Shown one piece after another: positions 18,100 to 27,007 of a DNA stretch of 64,000 nt; the stretch's first letter is position 1; every line of letters begins with the position of its first letter. Where the stretch lies: NCBI GenBank assembly GCA_017539045.1, contig JAFYHS010000003.1, forward strand, positions 1 to 64,000. The letters run 5' to 3'. The position numbers were made by a program, and so were the translations under genes. Source of the DNA: Bacteroidales bacterium (GTDB lineage Bacteria > Bacteroidota > Bacteroidia > Bacteroidales > F082). A model generated the notes under the pieces. It did no database searches. It worked only from the letters and a program-made list of their open reading frames with translations, and had not been told where the DNA came from.

Positions 18100-18510
18100 A
18101 TGGAAGACAAACTCGAATTATTCCTGAAAGCCATCCTGGAGACCCGTAAGGTGTGGCTACTCGAAGCCAAGGAAGGCTTCTTTGCCATGCTGGAGGACGG
18201 CGATGGTGAGCCCTACATCCCGCTTTGGGAGTCGGAGGCTTTGGCGACAAAAGCCGCACAAGGCGATTGGGAAGGCTATACCGTGACGGATATGGGCTTC
18301 TCGGAGCTGGAACACTGGCTCAAGGAGTTGGCTGCCGATGACATCGACATCGCGGTGTCGCCCGAAGCCGATGGCCAGATCACAGCCATCCCGTCCCATA
18401 AGTTCCGTAACTGGCTCAAGCCCTACGACGACCATTCCTATAAGGAGAAGGACGACGAGGATGACGACGACTTCGACTACGGCGAAGGCTGGGCGCAACC
18501 GTGGAGTTAA
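18100..18510 (+). CDS. DUF2750 domain protein
   Basis: 136 residues, soluble. The core (FLKAILETRKVWLLEAKEGFF ... PLWESEALATKAAQGDWEGY ... FSELEHWLKELAADDIDIAV) matches the DUF2750 pattern. The C-terminus is an unusually acidic run (KEKDDEDDDDFDYGEGW). Function unknown. It is 2 nt downstream of yidC. Confidence 0.7.
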   Translation: MEDKLELFLKAILETRKVWLLEAKEGFFAMLEDGDGEPYIPLWESEALATKAAQGDWEGYTVTDMGFSELEHWLKELAADDIDIAVSPEADGQITAIPSHKFRNWLKPYDDHSYKEKDDEDDDDFDYGEGWAQPWS

Positions 18511-18603
18511 TCTGTTGGGGGCAGACCTGTGTGTCTGACCAATAAATGCCCAAAATTTAACGCCTCACGCGTTACAAAAACCTAAAAAAAGAATAACAGA
18601 AAA

Positions 18604-20106
18604 ATGAAAAGCAAGCTGTTTGGTGTATTGTTGCTGATTGAGGCGGCGGCGTTGCTGCTGACCGCGGCGGTGGCATTATACTATCAGCGTGTGGCAGGGG
18701 AGACCGATGCCCGTTGCTTTATGCTCACGGCCGCCATCACTGGTGCGGTGGGCTTGTTGCTCTACAACATCGGCAACATGAGCAAGCGCGGCACCCTTCA
18801 GATACGCGACACCTTCTTTGTAGTGGCCTTGTCGTGGGTGCTGTTCTCCATCTTCGGTATGTTGCCTTTCCTGATGTATGGCACGGTCGACAACGTCACC
18901 GATGCCTTCTTTGAGACCATGTCGGGCTTCTCTACGACGGGAGCCACCATTCTCGACAACATCGACCAGCAGCCGCATGGCATCTTGTTCTGGCGTAGCA
19001 TCACCCAGTGGATGGGCGGTTTGGGCGTCGTGGTGTTCACCTTGGCATTCCTTCCCTCGGTGGCCAAAGGCTCCAAGAAGGCCTCGCTCTTCGCTGCTGA
19101 GGCGCCAGGCTTGAGTGTGGAGAAGTTGGCTCCTACCATGGGCGCCACCTCGCGCCTGCTTTGGATCATCTACATTGCGTTGACGGTGCTTTGTGCCATC
19201 GCCTATGCTGTGGGACCGATGAACAGGTTCGACGCCATCTGTCATGCCATGACCACCATTGCCACAGGCGGTTTCAGCACGCATCAGGCAAGCATCGGAT
19301 ATTTCGGCTCCAACTACATAGAGTTTGTTTGCGTGTTGTTCATGTTGCTGTCGGGCATCAATTTCGCCATGTATCATTTCCTCTTCAATGGTCGTTTCGA
19401 CGTGATCAAGAGAAACGAAGAGCTGCGTTGGTACCTGTTGGCGATACTCTTTTTCACGGTGCTCTTCTTGCTTCGCTTCTATTTTGCCCCACGCATGGAC
19501 GTTATCACTGAGGAGCAGCTGGTATCGCATCCGCAAACTGAGTTGGACCGCATCCGTACTTCGTTGTTCCACGTGGTGGCATTGCTGTCGAACACGGGCT
19601 TCCAAGGCACGAATTACAACTATGACTCTTGGGGCCGACTCTTCCTCATCCCGACGGTGGTCATGATGGTTGTGGGTGGCTGCGCAGGGTCCACCAGCGG
19701 TGGTATCAAGATGGTGCGTGTCATCGTGCTTTTCAAGTACATCAAGAAGACGGTCAACGAGATGATCCATTCGACGAGCATGTACACCATCAAGATTTCG
19801 GGTCAGATTGTGGAAGACCTCAGTTTGAAGCGTGTGCTCTCGTTTTTCTCCTTGTTCCTCATCGTCTTCATGCTCAATGTGGTGGGTCTTTCGGCCGCTG
19901 GCATGAGTCTCGAAGAGGGGGCCGTCTCATTCCTGACCTGTTTCAGCAACTACGGCCCAGGCACGGGCATCACGGGACCGAGTGGCACTTTCGATGCCAT
20001 CCCCAATGCTGCCAAATGGATCCTGTCATTCGATATGATGGTGGGCCGTCTTGAAATCTACACCGTCCTGCTGCTGTTTTCGCGCAGCTTTTGGCGGGCG
20101 AAGTGA
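18604..20106 (+). CDS. trkH: TrkH-family potassium uptake channel subunit
   Basis: 500 residues with ten or more membrane helices. The K+ transporter superfamily pore loops are visible: ETMSGFSTTGATIL, WMGGLGVVVF, MTTIATGGFSTHQASIGYF, SNTGFQGTNYN, GGCAGSTSGGIKMVR and NYGPGTGI. The selectivity-filter glycines in the four half-repeats are intact. TrkH normally works with a cytosolic NAD-binding TrkA, which is not in this window. The preceding 93-nt gap holds a short imperfect hairpin (18558-18574) and no clear -7 box. Confidence 0.9.
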   Translation: MKSKLFGVLLLIEAAALLLTAAVALYYQRVAGETDARCFMLTAAITGAVGLLLYNIGNMSKRGTLQIRDTFFVVALSWVLFSIFGMLPFLMYGTVDNVTDAFFETMSGFSTTGATILDNIDQQPHGILFWRSITQWMGGLGVVVFTLAFLPSVAKGSKKASLFAAEAPGLSVEKLAPTMGATSRLLWIIYIALTVLCAIAYAVGPMNRFDAICHAMTTIATGGFSTHQASIGYFGSNYIEFVCVLFMLLSGINFAMYHFLFNGRFDVIKRNEELRWYLLAILFFTVLFLLRFYFAPRMDVITEEQLVSHPQTELDRIRTSLFHVVALLSNTGFQGTNYNYDSWGRLFLIPTVVMMVVGGCAGSTSGGIKMVRVIVLFKYIKKTVNEMIHSTSMYTIKISGQIVEDLSLKRVLSFFSLFLIVFMLNVVGLSAAGMSLEEGAVSFLTCFSNYGPGTGITGPSGTFDAIPNAAKWILSFDMMVGRLEIYTVLLLFSRSFWRAK

Positions 20107-20115
20107 CGAAGTCGT

Positions 20116-20970
20116 TTACAAAAAGTGATGGACAAGAGCTAAACAGAGCAATACAACACAAGCTATCACAAAGAGTGCTCCTAACAGCAGGTAATACAAC
20201 AAAGTAGCCCAAACGCTACGTAGGATAGTTTGGGGGATGTTATATCCAGCCATTTTTCGGAAACAAACGGCCAAGGAAATACAGATGGCCACAGGAAAGA
20301 TGGCTATTGTGCTTGACAAATCGGCAGAAAACAGGTAAACCAAACTCACTACACACCGGAATAAGACAACCATTACCATTGAATACACGACCGTTATGGT
20401 GTATTCCGCTCCATTATAGCGTTTCCTGTTTTGTTTGCCGAAGGCGCGTCTTGTCGCAAGCACCAATATGGGAAGCGTCAGCAAATAACATGTTGTATAG
20501 TGGTTATAGTAGAATTGAAGGCCTTTGTAGGCGGTCGTGTAAATAAGCTTTATGTCGTCTTCATATTTTGCTGGACTTTCCAATTCAGTAGTAATATCTT
20601 TTTCTGAAATGTTGTATTCGTCGCGACTTCCGCTGACCGATGCGATAAGGAGATAAATCGTCAGGGAGAAAATCAACATAGGGAAGGGGGAGAAGTATTT
20701 TCTGCGTTTGCCGTTGAGGATCTCGACAATCATCGCGCCTGGACGGGTGAATAGGTTCTTGAGTGTAAACCAAATGCCACCGTCTCTGCCAAGAATGGCT
20801 GCTATAAGGTTCTCCCAAATAAACTTGAATGTGAACCGTCCCGTTTCGGCGCTTTGTCCGCACTCGGGACAGAAATTGCCTTCGAACTCGGTGCCGCAGT
20901 TGAGGCAGTGGGTGGTTTTGGCTTCGGGTTCGGGTTGGGTCTGTATTAGGGTTTGTGTTTCGTTATCCAT
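20116..20970 (-). CDS. DUF3667 family membrane protein
   Basis: 284 residues from ATG 20970 (MDNETQ). The start at 21012 would place translation upstream of the -7 box, so 20970 is preferred. An N-terminal zinc-ribbon-like pattern CLNCGTEFEGNFCPECGQ is followed by an amphipathic segment (FIWENLIAAILGRDGG) and about five transmembrane helices. This arrangement is the DUF3667 family, common in Bacteroidota; its function is unknown. Its stop lies 9 nt from the stop of convergent trkH. Confidence 0.75.
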   Translation of the reverse strand: MDNETQTLIQTQPEPEAKTTHCLNCGTEFEGNFCPECGQSAETGRFTFKFIWENLIAAILGRDGGIWFTLKNLFTRPGAMIVEILNGKRRKYFSPFPMLIFSLTIYLLIASVSGSRDEYNISEKDITTELESPAKYEDDIKLIYTTAYKGLQFYYNHYTTCYLLTLPILVLATRRAFGKQNRKRYNGAEYTITVVYSMVMVVLFRCVVSLVYLFSADLSSTIAIFPVAICISLAVCFRKMAGYNIPQTILRSVWATLLYYLLLGALFVIACVVLLCLALVHHFL

Positions 20971-20989
20971 GATGTTCGGATTTGAGGGG

Positions 20990-20997
20990 CAAAGGTA
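20990..20997 (-). promoter_or_regulatory. -7 box for the DUF3667 gene
   Basis: Minus-strand TACCTTTG, 19 nt before the ATG at 20970. It also supports choosing 20970 as the start codon. Confidence 0.5.
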
Positions 20998-21144
20998 GAA
21001 AATAATTGTCAAATTGTCTTAAATAATAATCTAAAATCTTGATTTAGTGTCATTTTGTCGTAAACCCTGCCGTTTTTTCGCTTTGATGGGATTGGCGGGG
21101 ATTTTGATGGGGCCTTGACCGAAAAACAGAAAGGAAACCCAAAA

Positions 21145-23733
21145 ATGAACATCAACCAATTCACAATCAAATCACAGGAAGCCATCGGGAAGGCTCAGGA
21201 GATAGCGCAAAGCCACCAGAGCCAGACCGTGGAGAACTTCCACCTGCTGAAGGGTATGATATTGAGCGACGACTACCTGGTGCCCAACCTGATGAAGAAG
21301 CTGGGCGTCAATATCTCGCGCTTGAATGATGCCCTGGATCAAGCTATCAACACCCAACCGCGCACAAGCGGCTCCGAATTGTATTATTCCTCCGAGGTCA
21401 GCAAGACCTTCAATGACGCCATTGCATTGGCCAAGAAGATGGGCGACGAATACGTCTCCATCGAACACCTGTTGCTGGCAGTCTTCGAAAGCAACAGCTC
21501 GGCCTCGCAGATGATGAAGGACCAAGGCATCCGCAAGGATGAACTTGAAAAAGCCATTATGCAGTTCCGTAAGGGCAAGAAGGTCGACTCGCAGGATGCC
21601 GAGCAGAACTACGACAGCCTGAACCGTTTCGCCAAGAACCTGAACGAATTGGCCCAACAAGGCAAACTCGACCCCGTGATTGGCCGTGACGAGGAGATCC
21701 GTCGTGTGCTGCAGATCCTGAGCCGACGCACCAAAAACAACCCTATCTTAATAGGTGAGCCTGGTGTGGGTAAGACCGCCATCGTGGAGGGTTTGGCCCA
21801 GCGTATCGTCAACCGCGACGTGCCAGAGAACCTGAAGAGCAAGACCGTGTTCAGCTTGGACATGGGTGCTTTGCTGGCCGGCGCCAAATACAAGGGCGAG
21901 TTTGAGGAACGTCTGAAGAATGTCGTCAAGGAAGTCGTCGACAGCGATGGCGAGGTCATCCTGTTCATCGACGAGATCCATACCTTGGTAGGCGCAGGCG
22001 GCGGCGAAGGCGCCATGGACGCGGCCAACATCCTGAAGCCGGCCTTGTCGCGTGGCGAGCTGCGTGCCATCGGTGCCACCACATTGAAGGAATACCAACA
22101 GTATTTCGAGAAGGACAAGGCTCTGGAGCGTCGTTTCCAGAAGGTCATGATCGACGAGCCTGACGAGGCTTCGGCCATCAGCATCTTGCGTGGCCTGAAG
22201 GAGCGTTACGAGACGCACCACCACATCCGTATCTTGGACGAGGCTATTATCTCGGCCGTGCAGCTGTCGGTGCGTTACATCTCCGACCGTTTCCTGCCCG
22301 ATAAGGCCATCGACCTGATCGACGAGGCCGCCTCGCGTCTGAGGCTGCAAATCGACTCGATGCCTGAAGAGCTCGAAGACGTGGAACGTGCTATCCGACA
22401 ATTGGAAATCGAACGCGAGGCCATCAAGCGCGAGAACGATAACAAGAAAGTGGAGGAGATAGGGAAGGAGCTGGCCGAACTCAACGACAAACGCTCCGCC
22501 ATCAAGGCCAAGTGGGAGACCGAACGCAACTACGTGGAACTTATCCAGAAGGAAAAGAGTAACATAGAGACCTATAAGCACCAAGCCGAGGTGGCTGAGC
22601 GTGACGGCGACTACGGCCGTGTGGCTGAGCTGCGTTACGGCAAGATTCGTGAGGCTGAGGCCGCCATTGAGAAGGCCAAGGCCGACTTGAGTGCGGCGCA
22701 AGGCGACCATCCGCTGGTGGACGAGGAAGTCGGTGCCGACGACGTGGCAGAGATTGTGTCGCGTTGGACGGGCATCCCGGTCAACAAGATGATGCAGAGC
22801 GAGCGCGAGAAGCTGCTGCACCTCGAAGACGAGCTGCACAAGCGTGTGGTGGGTCAGGACGAGGCTATCACTGCCGTGAGCGATGCCATACGTCGTAGCC
22901 GTGCGGGCTTGCAGGATGCCAAACGTCCTATCGGTTCTTTCATCTTCATGGGTACCACGGGTGTGGGTAAGACCGAGCTGGCCAAGGCGTTGGCTGAGTT
23001 CTTGTTCGACGACGAGAACGCCATGGTGCGTATCGACATGTCGGAGTACCAGGAGCGTCACACGGTGTCGCGACTCATCGGAGCGCCTCCAGGATATGTG
23101 GGCTACGAAGAGAGTGGTCAACTGACCGAGGCCGTGCGTCGTAAGCCTTACAGCGTCATCTTGTTGGATGAAATCGAGAAGGCTCACCCCGACGTGTTCA
23201 ACATCCTGCTGCAGGTGTTGGACGACGGCCGTCTGACCGACAACAAGGGTCGTACGGTGGACTTCAAGAACACCATCGTCATCATGACCTCCAACATCGG
23301 CGCCAACGTCATCCAGGACAACTTCGCCCTGCTGAATGGCAGCAACGACGAGGAAGTCTTCGAGAAGACCCGTAACGAGGTGATGGAACAGCTGAAGCAG
23401 TTCATGCGTCCTGAGTTCCTGAACCGTGTCGACGACATCATCATGTTCAAGCCTTTGGACGAGAGCCAGATTGCCGACATCGTGAGGATGCAGTTCCGCA
23501 GCGTGCAGAAGATGCTGGCTGCCAACGATATCAAGATTGACATCACCGATGCCGCGGTCGACTTCATCGCAAAGCAGAGCTACAACCCGCAGTATGGTGC
23601 GCGTCCTGTGAAGCGTATGATGCAGCGTGAGCTGCTCAACTCGCTCTCGAAGATGATCTTGGCCGAGTCGGTCGACAAGACGAAGACCATCATTGTCGAC
23701 GTGCAAGGCGATGGACTGATCTTCAGGAATTAA
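21145..23733 (+). CDS. clpB: ATP-dependent disaggregase ClpB
   Basis: 862 residues from ATG 21145 (MNINQFT); an upstream TTG at 21115 is possible but the Clp N-domain begins here. Clp-N domain (~1-145), first AAA+ module (Walker A GEPGVGKT, Walker [10 protein letters not shown]), the ClpB middle coiled coil (~400-520), and second AAA+ module ([16 protein letters not shown]) with the C-terminal D2-small domain. The middle coiled coil separates it from ClpA and ClpC. It dissolves protein aggregates together with DnaK. No -7 box of the usual type was found, so it may use a stress-type promoter. Confidence 0.97.
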   Translation: MNINQFTIKSQEAIGKAQEIAQSHQSQTVENFHLLKGMILSDDYLVPNLMKKLGVNISRLNDALDQAINTQPRTSGSELYYSSEVSKTFNDAIALAKKMGDEYVSIEHLLLAVFESNSSASQMMKDQGIRKDELEKAIMQFRKGKKVDSQDAEQNYDSLNRFAKNLNELAQQGKLDPVIGRDEEIRRVLQILSRRTKNNPILIGEPGVGKTAIVEGLAQRIVNRDVPENLKSKTVFSLDMGALLAGAKYKGEFEERLKNVVKEVVDSDGEVILFIDEIHTLVGAGGGEGAMDAANILKPALSRGELRAIGATTLKEYQQYFEKDKALERRFQKVMIDEPDEASAISILRGLKERYETHHHIRILDEAIISAVQLSVRYISDRFLPDKAIDLIDEAASRLRLQIDSMPEELEDVERAIRQLEIEREAIKRENDNKKVEEIGKELAELNDKRSAIKAKWETERNYVELIQKEKSNIETYKHQAEVAERDGDYGRVAELRYGKIREAEAAIEKAKADLSAAQGDHPLVDEEVGADDVAEIVSRWTGIPVNKMMQSEREKLLHLEDELHKRVVGQDEAITAVSDAIRRSRAGLQDAKRPIGSFIFMGTTGVGKTELAKALAEFLFDDENAMVRIDMSEYQERHTVSRLIGAPPGYVGYEESGQLTEAVRRKPYSVILLDEIEKAHPDVFNILLQVLDDGRLTDNKGRTVDFKNTIVIMTSNIGANVIQDNFALLNGSNDEEVFEKTRNEVMEQLKQFMRPEFLNRVDDIIMFKPLDESQIADIVRMQFRSVQKMLAANDIKIDITDAAVDFIAKQSYNPQYGARPVKRMMQRELLNSLSKMILAESVDKTKTIIVDVQGDGLIFRN

Positions 23734-23740
23734 TAGAAAG

Positions 23741-23898
23741 CCAGCCTCCCATGTCATTCCTGAAGAGGTATGCAGGGGAGGCTGGGAATCTATGGGAGGC
23801 GGTTTAGAAAAAGAAATAACAAAAAAAGTCGGCTTCAGAAAGTATAGATTCCATGCTTGCCCACATGCCAGCGTAGGAATGACATACTTTCTGAAGCC
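23741..23898. repeat. Two palindromic repeat units between clpB and the DUF2007 gene
   Basis: Unit one pairs CCAGCCTCCC (23741-23750) with GGGAGGCTGG (23776-23785). Unit two is a longer hairpin with a perfect 15-bp stem, GGCTTCAGAAAGTAT (23831-23845) with its complement at 23884-23898. The units carry ATGTCATTCC (23751) and its inverse GGAATGACAT (23876), the same 10-mer found in the palindrome at 35872-35973. It lies between convergent genes and could also end transcription, but the T tracts are weak. Confidence 0.7.
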
Positions 23899-23907
23899 CT
23901 TGCTGTT

Positions 23908-24150
23908 TTACTCTTCTTCCATCTCTGCAGCATTGATCTCATCCAACAGCAGCATGGCCTTGTCGTAGTCCTTGTCGAAGACATACACAGAGGCGTCGCC
24001 TTTGATGGTGCCAGCAGCCCAGCCAGCCACAAGGCTTTCTTCCTGGAAGTTACGGATGAGGAACTGGATGTCGTTCTGCTCAAGTACGCTGCCGATAAAC
24101 TCGGCGTTGACGACTGAGCCAGAATAGATTCTCTTGATTTCGTTGTCCAT
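23908..24150 (-). CDS. DUF2007 family small protein
   Basis: 80 residues. The pattern IYSGSVVNAEFIGSVLEQNDI ... VYVFDKDYDKAMLLLDEI matches DUF2007, a ferredoxin-like small fold sometimes labelled putative signal-transducing protein. It is soluble with an acidic tail. Single-gene unit with its own -7 box. Function unknown. Confidence 0.75.
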   Translation of the reverse strand: MDNEIKRIYSGSVVNAEFIGSVLEQNDIQFLIRNFQEESLVAGWAAGTIKGDASVYVFDKDYDKAMLLLDEINAAEMEEE

Positions 24151-24175
24151 GGTGTTACTTTTTTTGTTGATGTTG

Positions 24176-24183
24176 CAAAAATA
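24176..24183 (-). promoter_or_regulatory. -7 box for the DUF2007 gene
   Basis: Minus-strand TATTTTTG, 25 nt before the ATG at 24150. Confidence 0.5.
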
Positions 24184-24223
24184 AACAAAAAACGGGAATA
24201 ATTGGTAAATTTGGATTTGATGA

Positions 24224-24347
24224 GATTCCCTTCGGGAATGGAGTACTATTTATTGTTATTAACGGCGGCTTGAGACAGCTACTGACAGAAAACTGCTAAT
24301 AGCCGCCGCTTGTCACTATATGCCTAATTCCATTCCCGAAGGGAATC
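24224..24347. repeat. 124-nt palindromic (MITE-like) element
   Basis: Ends are an 18-bp perfect inverted repeat, 24224-24241 and 24330-24347, each itself a small palindrome (ATTCCC-TTC-GGGAAT). A nested inverted repeat GGCGGCT/AGCCGCC sits at 24264-24270 and 24301-24307. The right end supplies the first base of the EamA stop codon. There is no coding capacity. Confidence 0.7.
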
Positions 24348-25273
24348 TATTCCTTTTCTTTCCCGCTAACATTCAACATCACGATGGCAAACAGCATCAC
24401 AAAGGCCGCTGCCCACTGCACGGGTGAATACTTTGTGCCGTTGACGAAGTAATCCAATACCACGGCGGTGATGGGATACATCAGCTCAAGGAAAGTGGAC
24501 AACGAGGCCTTCACGTGGCGTAGGCCATAGTAATATAGGAAGATGGCTCCCGAACCTGTCGTCAGGCCGATGAGGGCGATGAAGAGCCAGTTGCGCGGCG
24601 TGATCTGTGAGAAGTCGCCGATATGGCCGGCAAACAGCACGATGATCAGCATGATCAGCGTGGTGAAGCCGTAACGGAAAAACGTGGAGGTGACAAAGGA
24701 ATAGTTGCCTAAGATCTTCTTGGAAAATACCGTGGAACTGCCGAAGGAGAAGGCCGCCAACAGTGAGAGCAAAGCCGCATAAACCGTGGTGATGCCTTCG
24801 GTGCTGAAGTCGGGCAGCGACCAACCGAAGGTGAGGAAATAGCCACCGATGAGGGCGAAGCAGGCCCAAAGCGCGAAGTGCTTTTTGATTCTCTCTTTCA
24901 GGATGATACGCGCCAAGATGACGGCAAAGACGGGCTGGAGCTTTTGCAAGAGCACCACGACCGAAAGGTTGTTGAAATGCAACAGAAACAGCGACTTGAC
25001 TATGGCCAAGGTGCCCAAGGCGCCACCAAACAAGGCGATGAGAAGGAAATAGATCAAGTCGGAGCGCGTCATGGTCTTCAAGTGACGGTATTCCCTGAAG
25101 AAGAACACGTTCATCAGCAGGAAGGGGAAGAGGTGGATGACGAAGACCACGAAGGCGGTGTTGAGGTTGTAGAGCTGAGGCGTGAGCAATATACCATCCA
25201 CACCCCAAAGCATGGCTGACATGGCCACCGCTATGGCTCCGATTAGCTTTGTATTACGTTGTGTGTCTTTCAT
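24347..25273 (-). CDS. EamA/DMT-family transporter
   Basis: 308 residues from ATG 25273 (MKDTQRN); the longer reading frame upstream overlaps pnuC. Ten predicted membrane helices arranged as two EamA repeats (MSAMLWGVDGILLTPQLY; LLSLLAAFSFGSSTVFSKKI). These drug/metabolite transporters export small metabolites or amino acids, and the substrate is unknown. The start overlaps the pnuC stop by ATGA (25270-25273), so it is the third gene of hydrolase-pnuC-eamA. Confidence 0.85.
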   Translation of the reverse strand: MKDTQRNTKLIGAIAVAMSAMLWGVDGILLTPQLYNLNTAFVVFVIHLFPFLLMNVFFFREYRHLKTMTRSDLIYFLLIALFGGALGTLAIVKSLFLLHFNNLSVVVLLQKLQPVFAVILARIILKERIKKHFALWACFALIGGYFLTFGWSLPDFSTEGITTVYAALLSLLAAFSFGSSTVFSKKILGNYSFVTSTFFRYGFTTLIMLIIVLFAGHIGDFSQITPRNWLFIALIGLTTGSGAIFLYYYGLRHVKASLSTFLELMYPITAVVLDYFVNGTKYSPVQWAAAFVMLFAIVMLNVSGKEKE

Positions 25274-25983
25274 TTGAGCAGTTTGTCGTTGGCGGTGGCT
25301 TCTTTCTCCCAGCGCACGCACATGATGATGGAATTGACAAGATAAACGACATACATCATTGTGATGGGGAAGTTGCCCGCCTTGATATACAAGAAAATGC
25401 TGACGCAGTTGATGGCAATCCAGAGCCACCACTGCTCGCTGAACATCCTGACCATCAGTATCATGGCTACCACCTGCATCACGGCCTTGGCCGAGTCGGC
25501 GAAGGGGGCGAGGTCGTTGGTGAAGTATTTCATCAGCAGGCCAAAGCCTATCGTACCCGCCACGATGACGGCGAGACAGATAAACCTGTTCTTATTGGTC
25601 ATATGGATCTTCATCACCTCGTGGGTCTCGTGGTTCATGTTCTTTGCCCAGGTGAAGAAGCCCACAAACTGCATGACGAAGTTGTAGACGGTCACGCCAA
25701 AATCGGCATAGAGTCTTGAGATCAAAGTGATGTAAATCATCAGGCAGCAGTGGATGAAGCCGAAGAGGTAGTTGGAGAGCTTGCCTTTGCCGCCCAACAC
25801 CACGTTGATGATACCGCAGGTCGCAGCCACGATGTGGATCCAGTAGAATTGGTCACTGGTCTTGTCGTATTTGAACAGGATGGACATCACCGTGATGACC
25901 ACGCTCACCGTCACCAGCCAGATGACGTCGAACGGCTTCCACCCTTTGAGTTCTTCTTTGATTATGTCTTTGAATTTCTGCAT
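25270..25983 (-). CDS. pnuC: PnuC-family nicotinamide mononucleotide/vitamin transporter
   Basis: 237 residues with about seven membrane helices. The family signature is near the C-terminus (SEQWWLWIAINCVSIFLYIKAG). PnuC proteins pass nicotinamide riboside, or thiamine in the PnuT subgroup, by facilitated diffusion. No TPP or NAD riboswitch precedes it: the upstream gene is only 13 nt away. The substrate subtype is therefore open. Confidence 0.82.
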   Translation of the reverse strand: MQKFKDIIKEELKGWKPFDVIWLVTVSVVITVMSILFKYDKTSDQFYWIHIVAATCGIINVVLGGKGKLSNYLFGFIHCCLMIYITLISRLYADFGVTVYNFVMQFVGFFTWAKNMNHETHEVMKIHMTNKNRFICLAVIVAGTIGFGLLMKYFTNDLAPFADSAKAVMQVVAMILMVRMFSEQWWLWIAINCVSIFLYIKAGNFPITMMYVVYLVNSIIMCVRWEKEATANDKLLK

Positions 25984-25996
25984 GATGAATTGGAGT

Positions 25997-26944
25997 TTAT
26001 TTAGATGTAATGCTTTTGGCTATCATTTTTACCGCCTTGAACCCATCAGGGATGGGAAACATGGCAAAGGTATGGAACATACCCTCAAACTCGTGAAAAC
26101 AACCTTCCTTGCCGGCTTTTTCGTACATCTCTTTGAGAAAGAGGTCGTCGGGTTGCAGGATCTCGTCAGAGCCGAAGTAGACGCTTAGGTTGTCGACACC
26201 GCTGAAGTCGCCGAACACCGGGCTGACCCAAGGATGCTGGGCGGGCAGGTCGGCCTGCCAGATGGCATTCAAGGCGATGACACGGTCGAGTTGGAGCATG
26301 CTGTCCTTGTCTTGCAGGGCGCGCATCTCTTTTTCCTTGGTGTGGCTGAGGTCGACGCAGGGCGAGAGAAGGGTAGTGGTGGCAGGTTTCTGCCAGCCGT
26401 TCTTGTGGGCTTCTTGGGCTACCACGAGGCATAGACAAGCCCCAGCAGAATCGCCAACGAGATGAATCTCGTCATATTGTTTGGATTCGGAGATGTTTCT
26501 GTAATACTCCAAAACGGTCTTAACCGAATATTCGCAGACGTATTCGGGAGACTTGGGATAGACCGGCATCAAGGTGTCGCAATGCGTGCGCAGGGCGAGG
26601 TCGTGGAGGAAGCGCCAGTGGAAAAACACCGGTGGGTAGATGAAGGCGCCGCCGTGGAGATAGAGGATGAGCTTGCGTTTTTGAGGTCCCTGAGCCTGTC
26701 GAAGGGCCGAAGAGTGCTTGTCAAGGTGCTTGAACACCTGCATCTCGAAGCCTGTTGAGGCTTGGTATTTCTCCTCGGTGAAGTAACCTCTGAAATAGCG
26801 TGGCACGCGCACGGGGCGGCGGTTCTCGCGGCGACAATGCTCCAACTCCTCCATCACCTCATCAGGCGTGGCGTCGCGCAACGACTTGAACATCAGCCTC
26901 AAATACTTCTCCGTAAAGACAACTCCAGCATTCATACCTCTCAC
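25997..26944 (-). CDS. Alpha/beta hydrolase, HSL/acetyl-esterase type
   Basis: 315 residues. The oxyanion motif LYLHGGAF, nucleophile elbow GDSAGA, Asp region GSDEILQPDD and terminal His (GMFHTFAM) complete a hormone-sensitive-lipase-type esterase. A second ATG three codons in (26935) is an alternative start. Near residues 79-86 the protein reads LRQAQGP, encoded by a 24-nt repeat (26685-26708) that also occurs at 36960-36983. The repeat extends a surface loop just before the first core strand without breaking the frame. No signal peptide. Natural substrate unknown. Confidence 0.85.
   Translation of the reverse strand: MRGMNAGVVFTEKYLRLMFKSLRDATPDEVMEELEHCRRENRRPVRVPRYFRGYFTEEKYQASTGFEMQVFKHLDKHSSALRQAQGPQKRKLILYLHGGAFIYPPVFFHWRFLHDLALRTHCDTLMPVYPKSPEYVCEYSVKTVLEYYRNISESKQYDEIHLVGDSAGACLCLVVAQEAHKNGWQKPATTTLLSPCVDLSHTKEKEMRALQDKDSMLQLDRVIALNAIWQADLPAQHPWVSPVFGDFSGVDNLSVYFGSDEILQPDDLFLKEMYEKAGKEGCFHEFEGMFHTFAMFPIPDGFKAVKMIAKSITSK
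26685..26708 (-). repeat. 24-nt dispersed repeat inside a coding gene
   Basis: The sequence GGTCCCTGAGCCTGTCGAAG plus GGCC is the reverse complement, with one mismatch, of 36960-36983. Here it is read in frame within the alpha/beta hydrolase gene. Confidence 0.75.
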
Positions 26945-26976
26945 TTCTCAAATCAAAAATCCAACGTATTTTATTG

Positions 26977-27004
26977 TCAATTCTCAATTCTCAATTCTCA
27001 ATTC
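26977..27004. repeat. Tandem 7-mer repeat
   Basis: Four perfect copies of TCAATTC in the 63-bp gap between mscS and the hydrolase gene. The copies end 3 nt before the mscS stop codon. No coding role is visible. Confidence 0.85.
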
Positions 27005-27007
27005 TCA

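Noticed and set aside
16517..18259. 580-codon minus-strand frame opposite yidC
   Set aside because: Shadow of yidC; low-complexity His/Val/Leu/Asp composition without motifs.
21748..23757. 669-codon minus-strand frame opposite clpB
   Set aside because: Antisense shadow of clpB; no recognisable domain.
25270..25996. Possible TPP or NAD riboswitch before pnuC
   Set aside because: Only 13 nt separate pnuC from the hydrolase gene and no aptamer motif is present.
26462..26758. 98-codon plus-strand frame containing SLSKGRR
   Set aside because: It is the reverse reading of the 24-nt repeat and the hydrolase gene; the minus-strand gene has an intact catalytic triad.
26977..27004. Tandem 7-mers considered as CRISPR or attachment site
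   Set aside because: The unit is too short, with no spacers and no cas genes; it is a simple sequence repeat.
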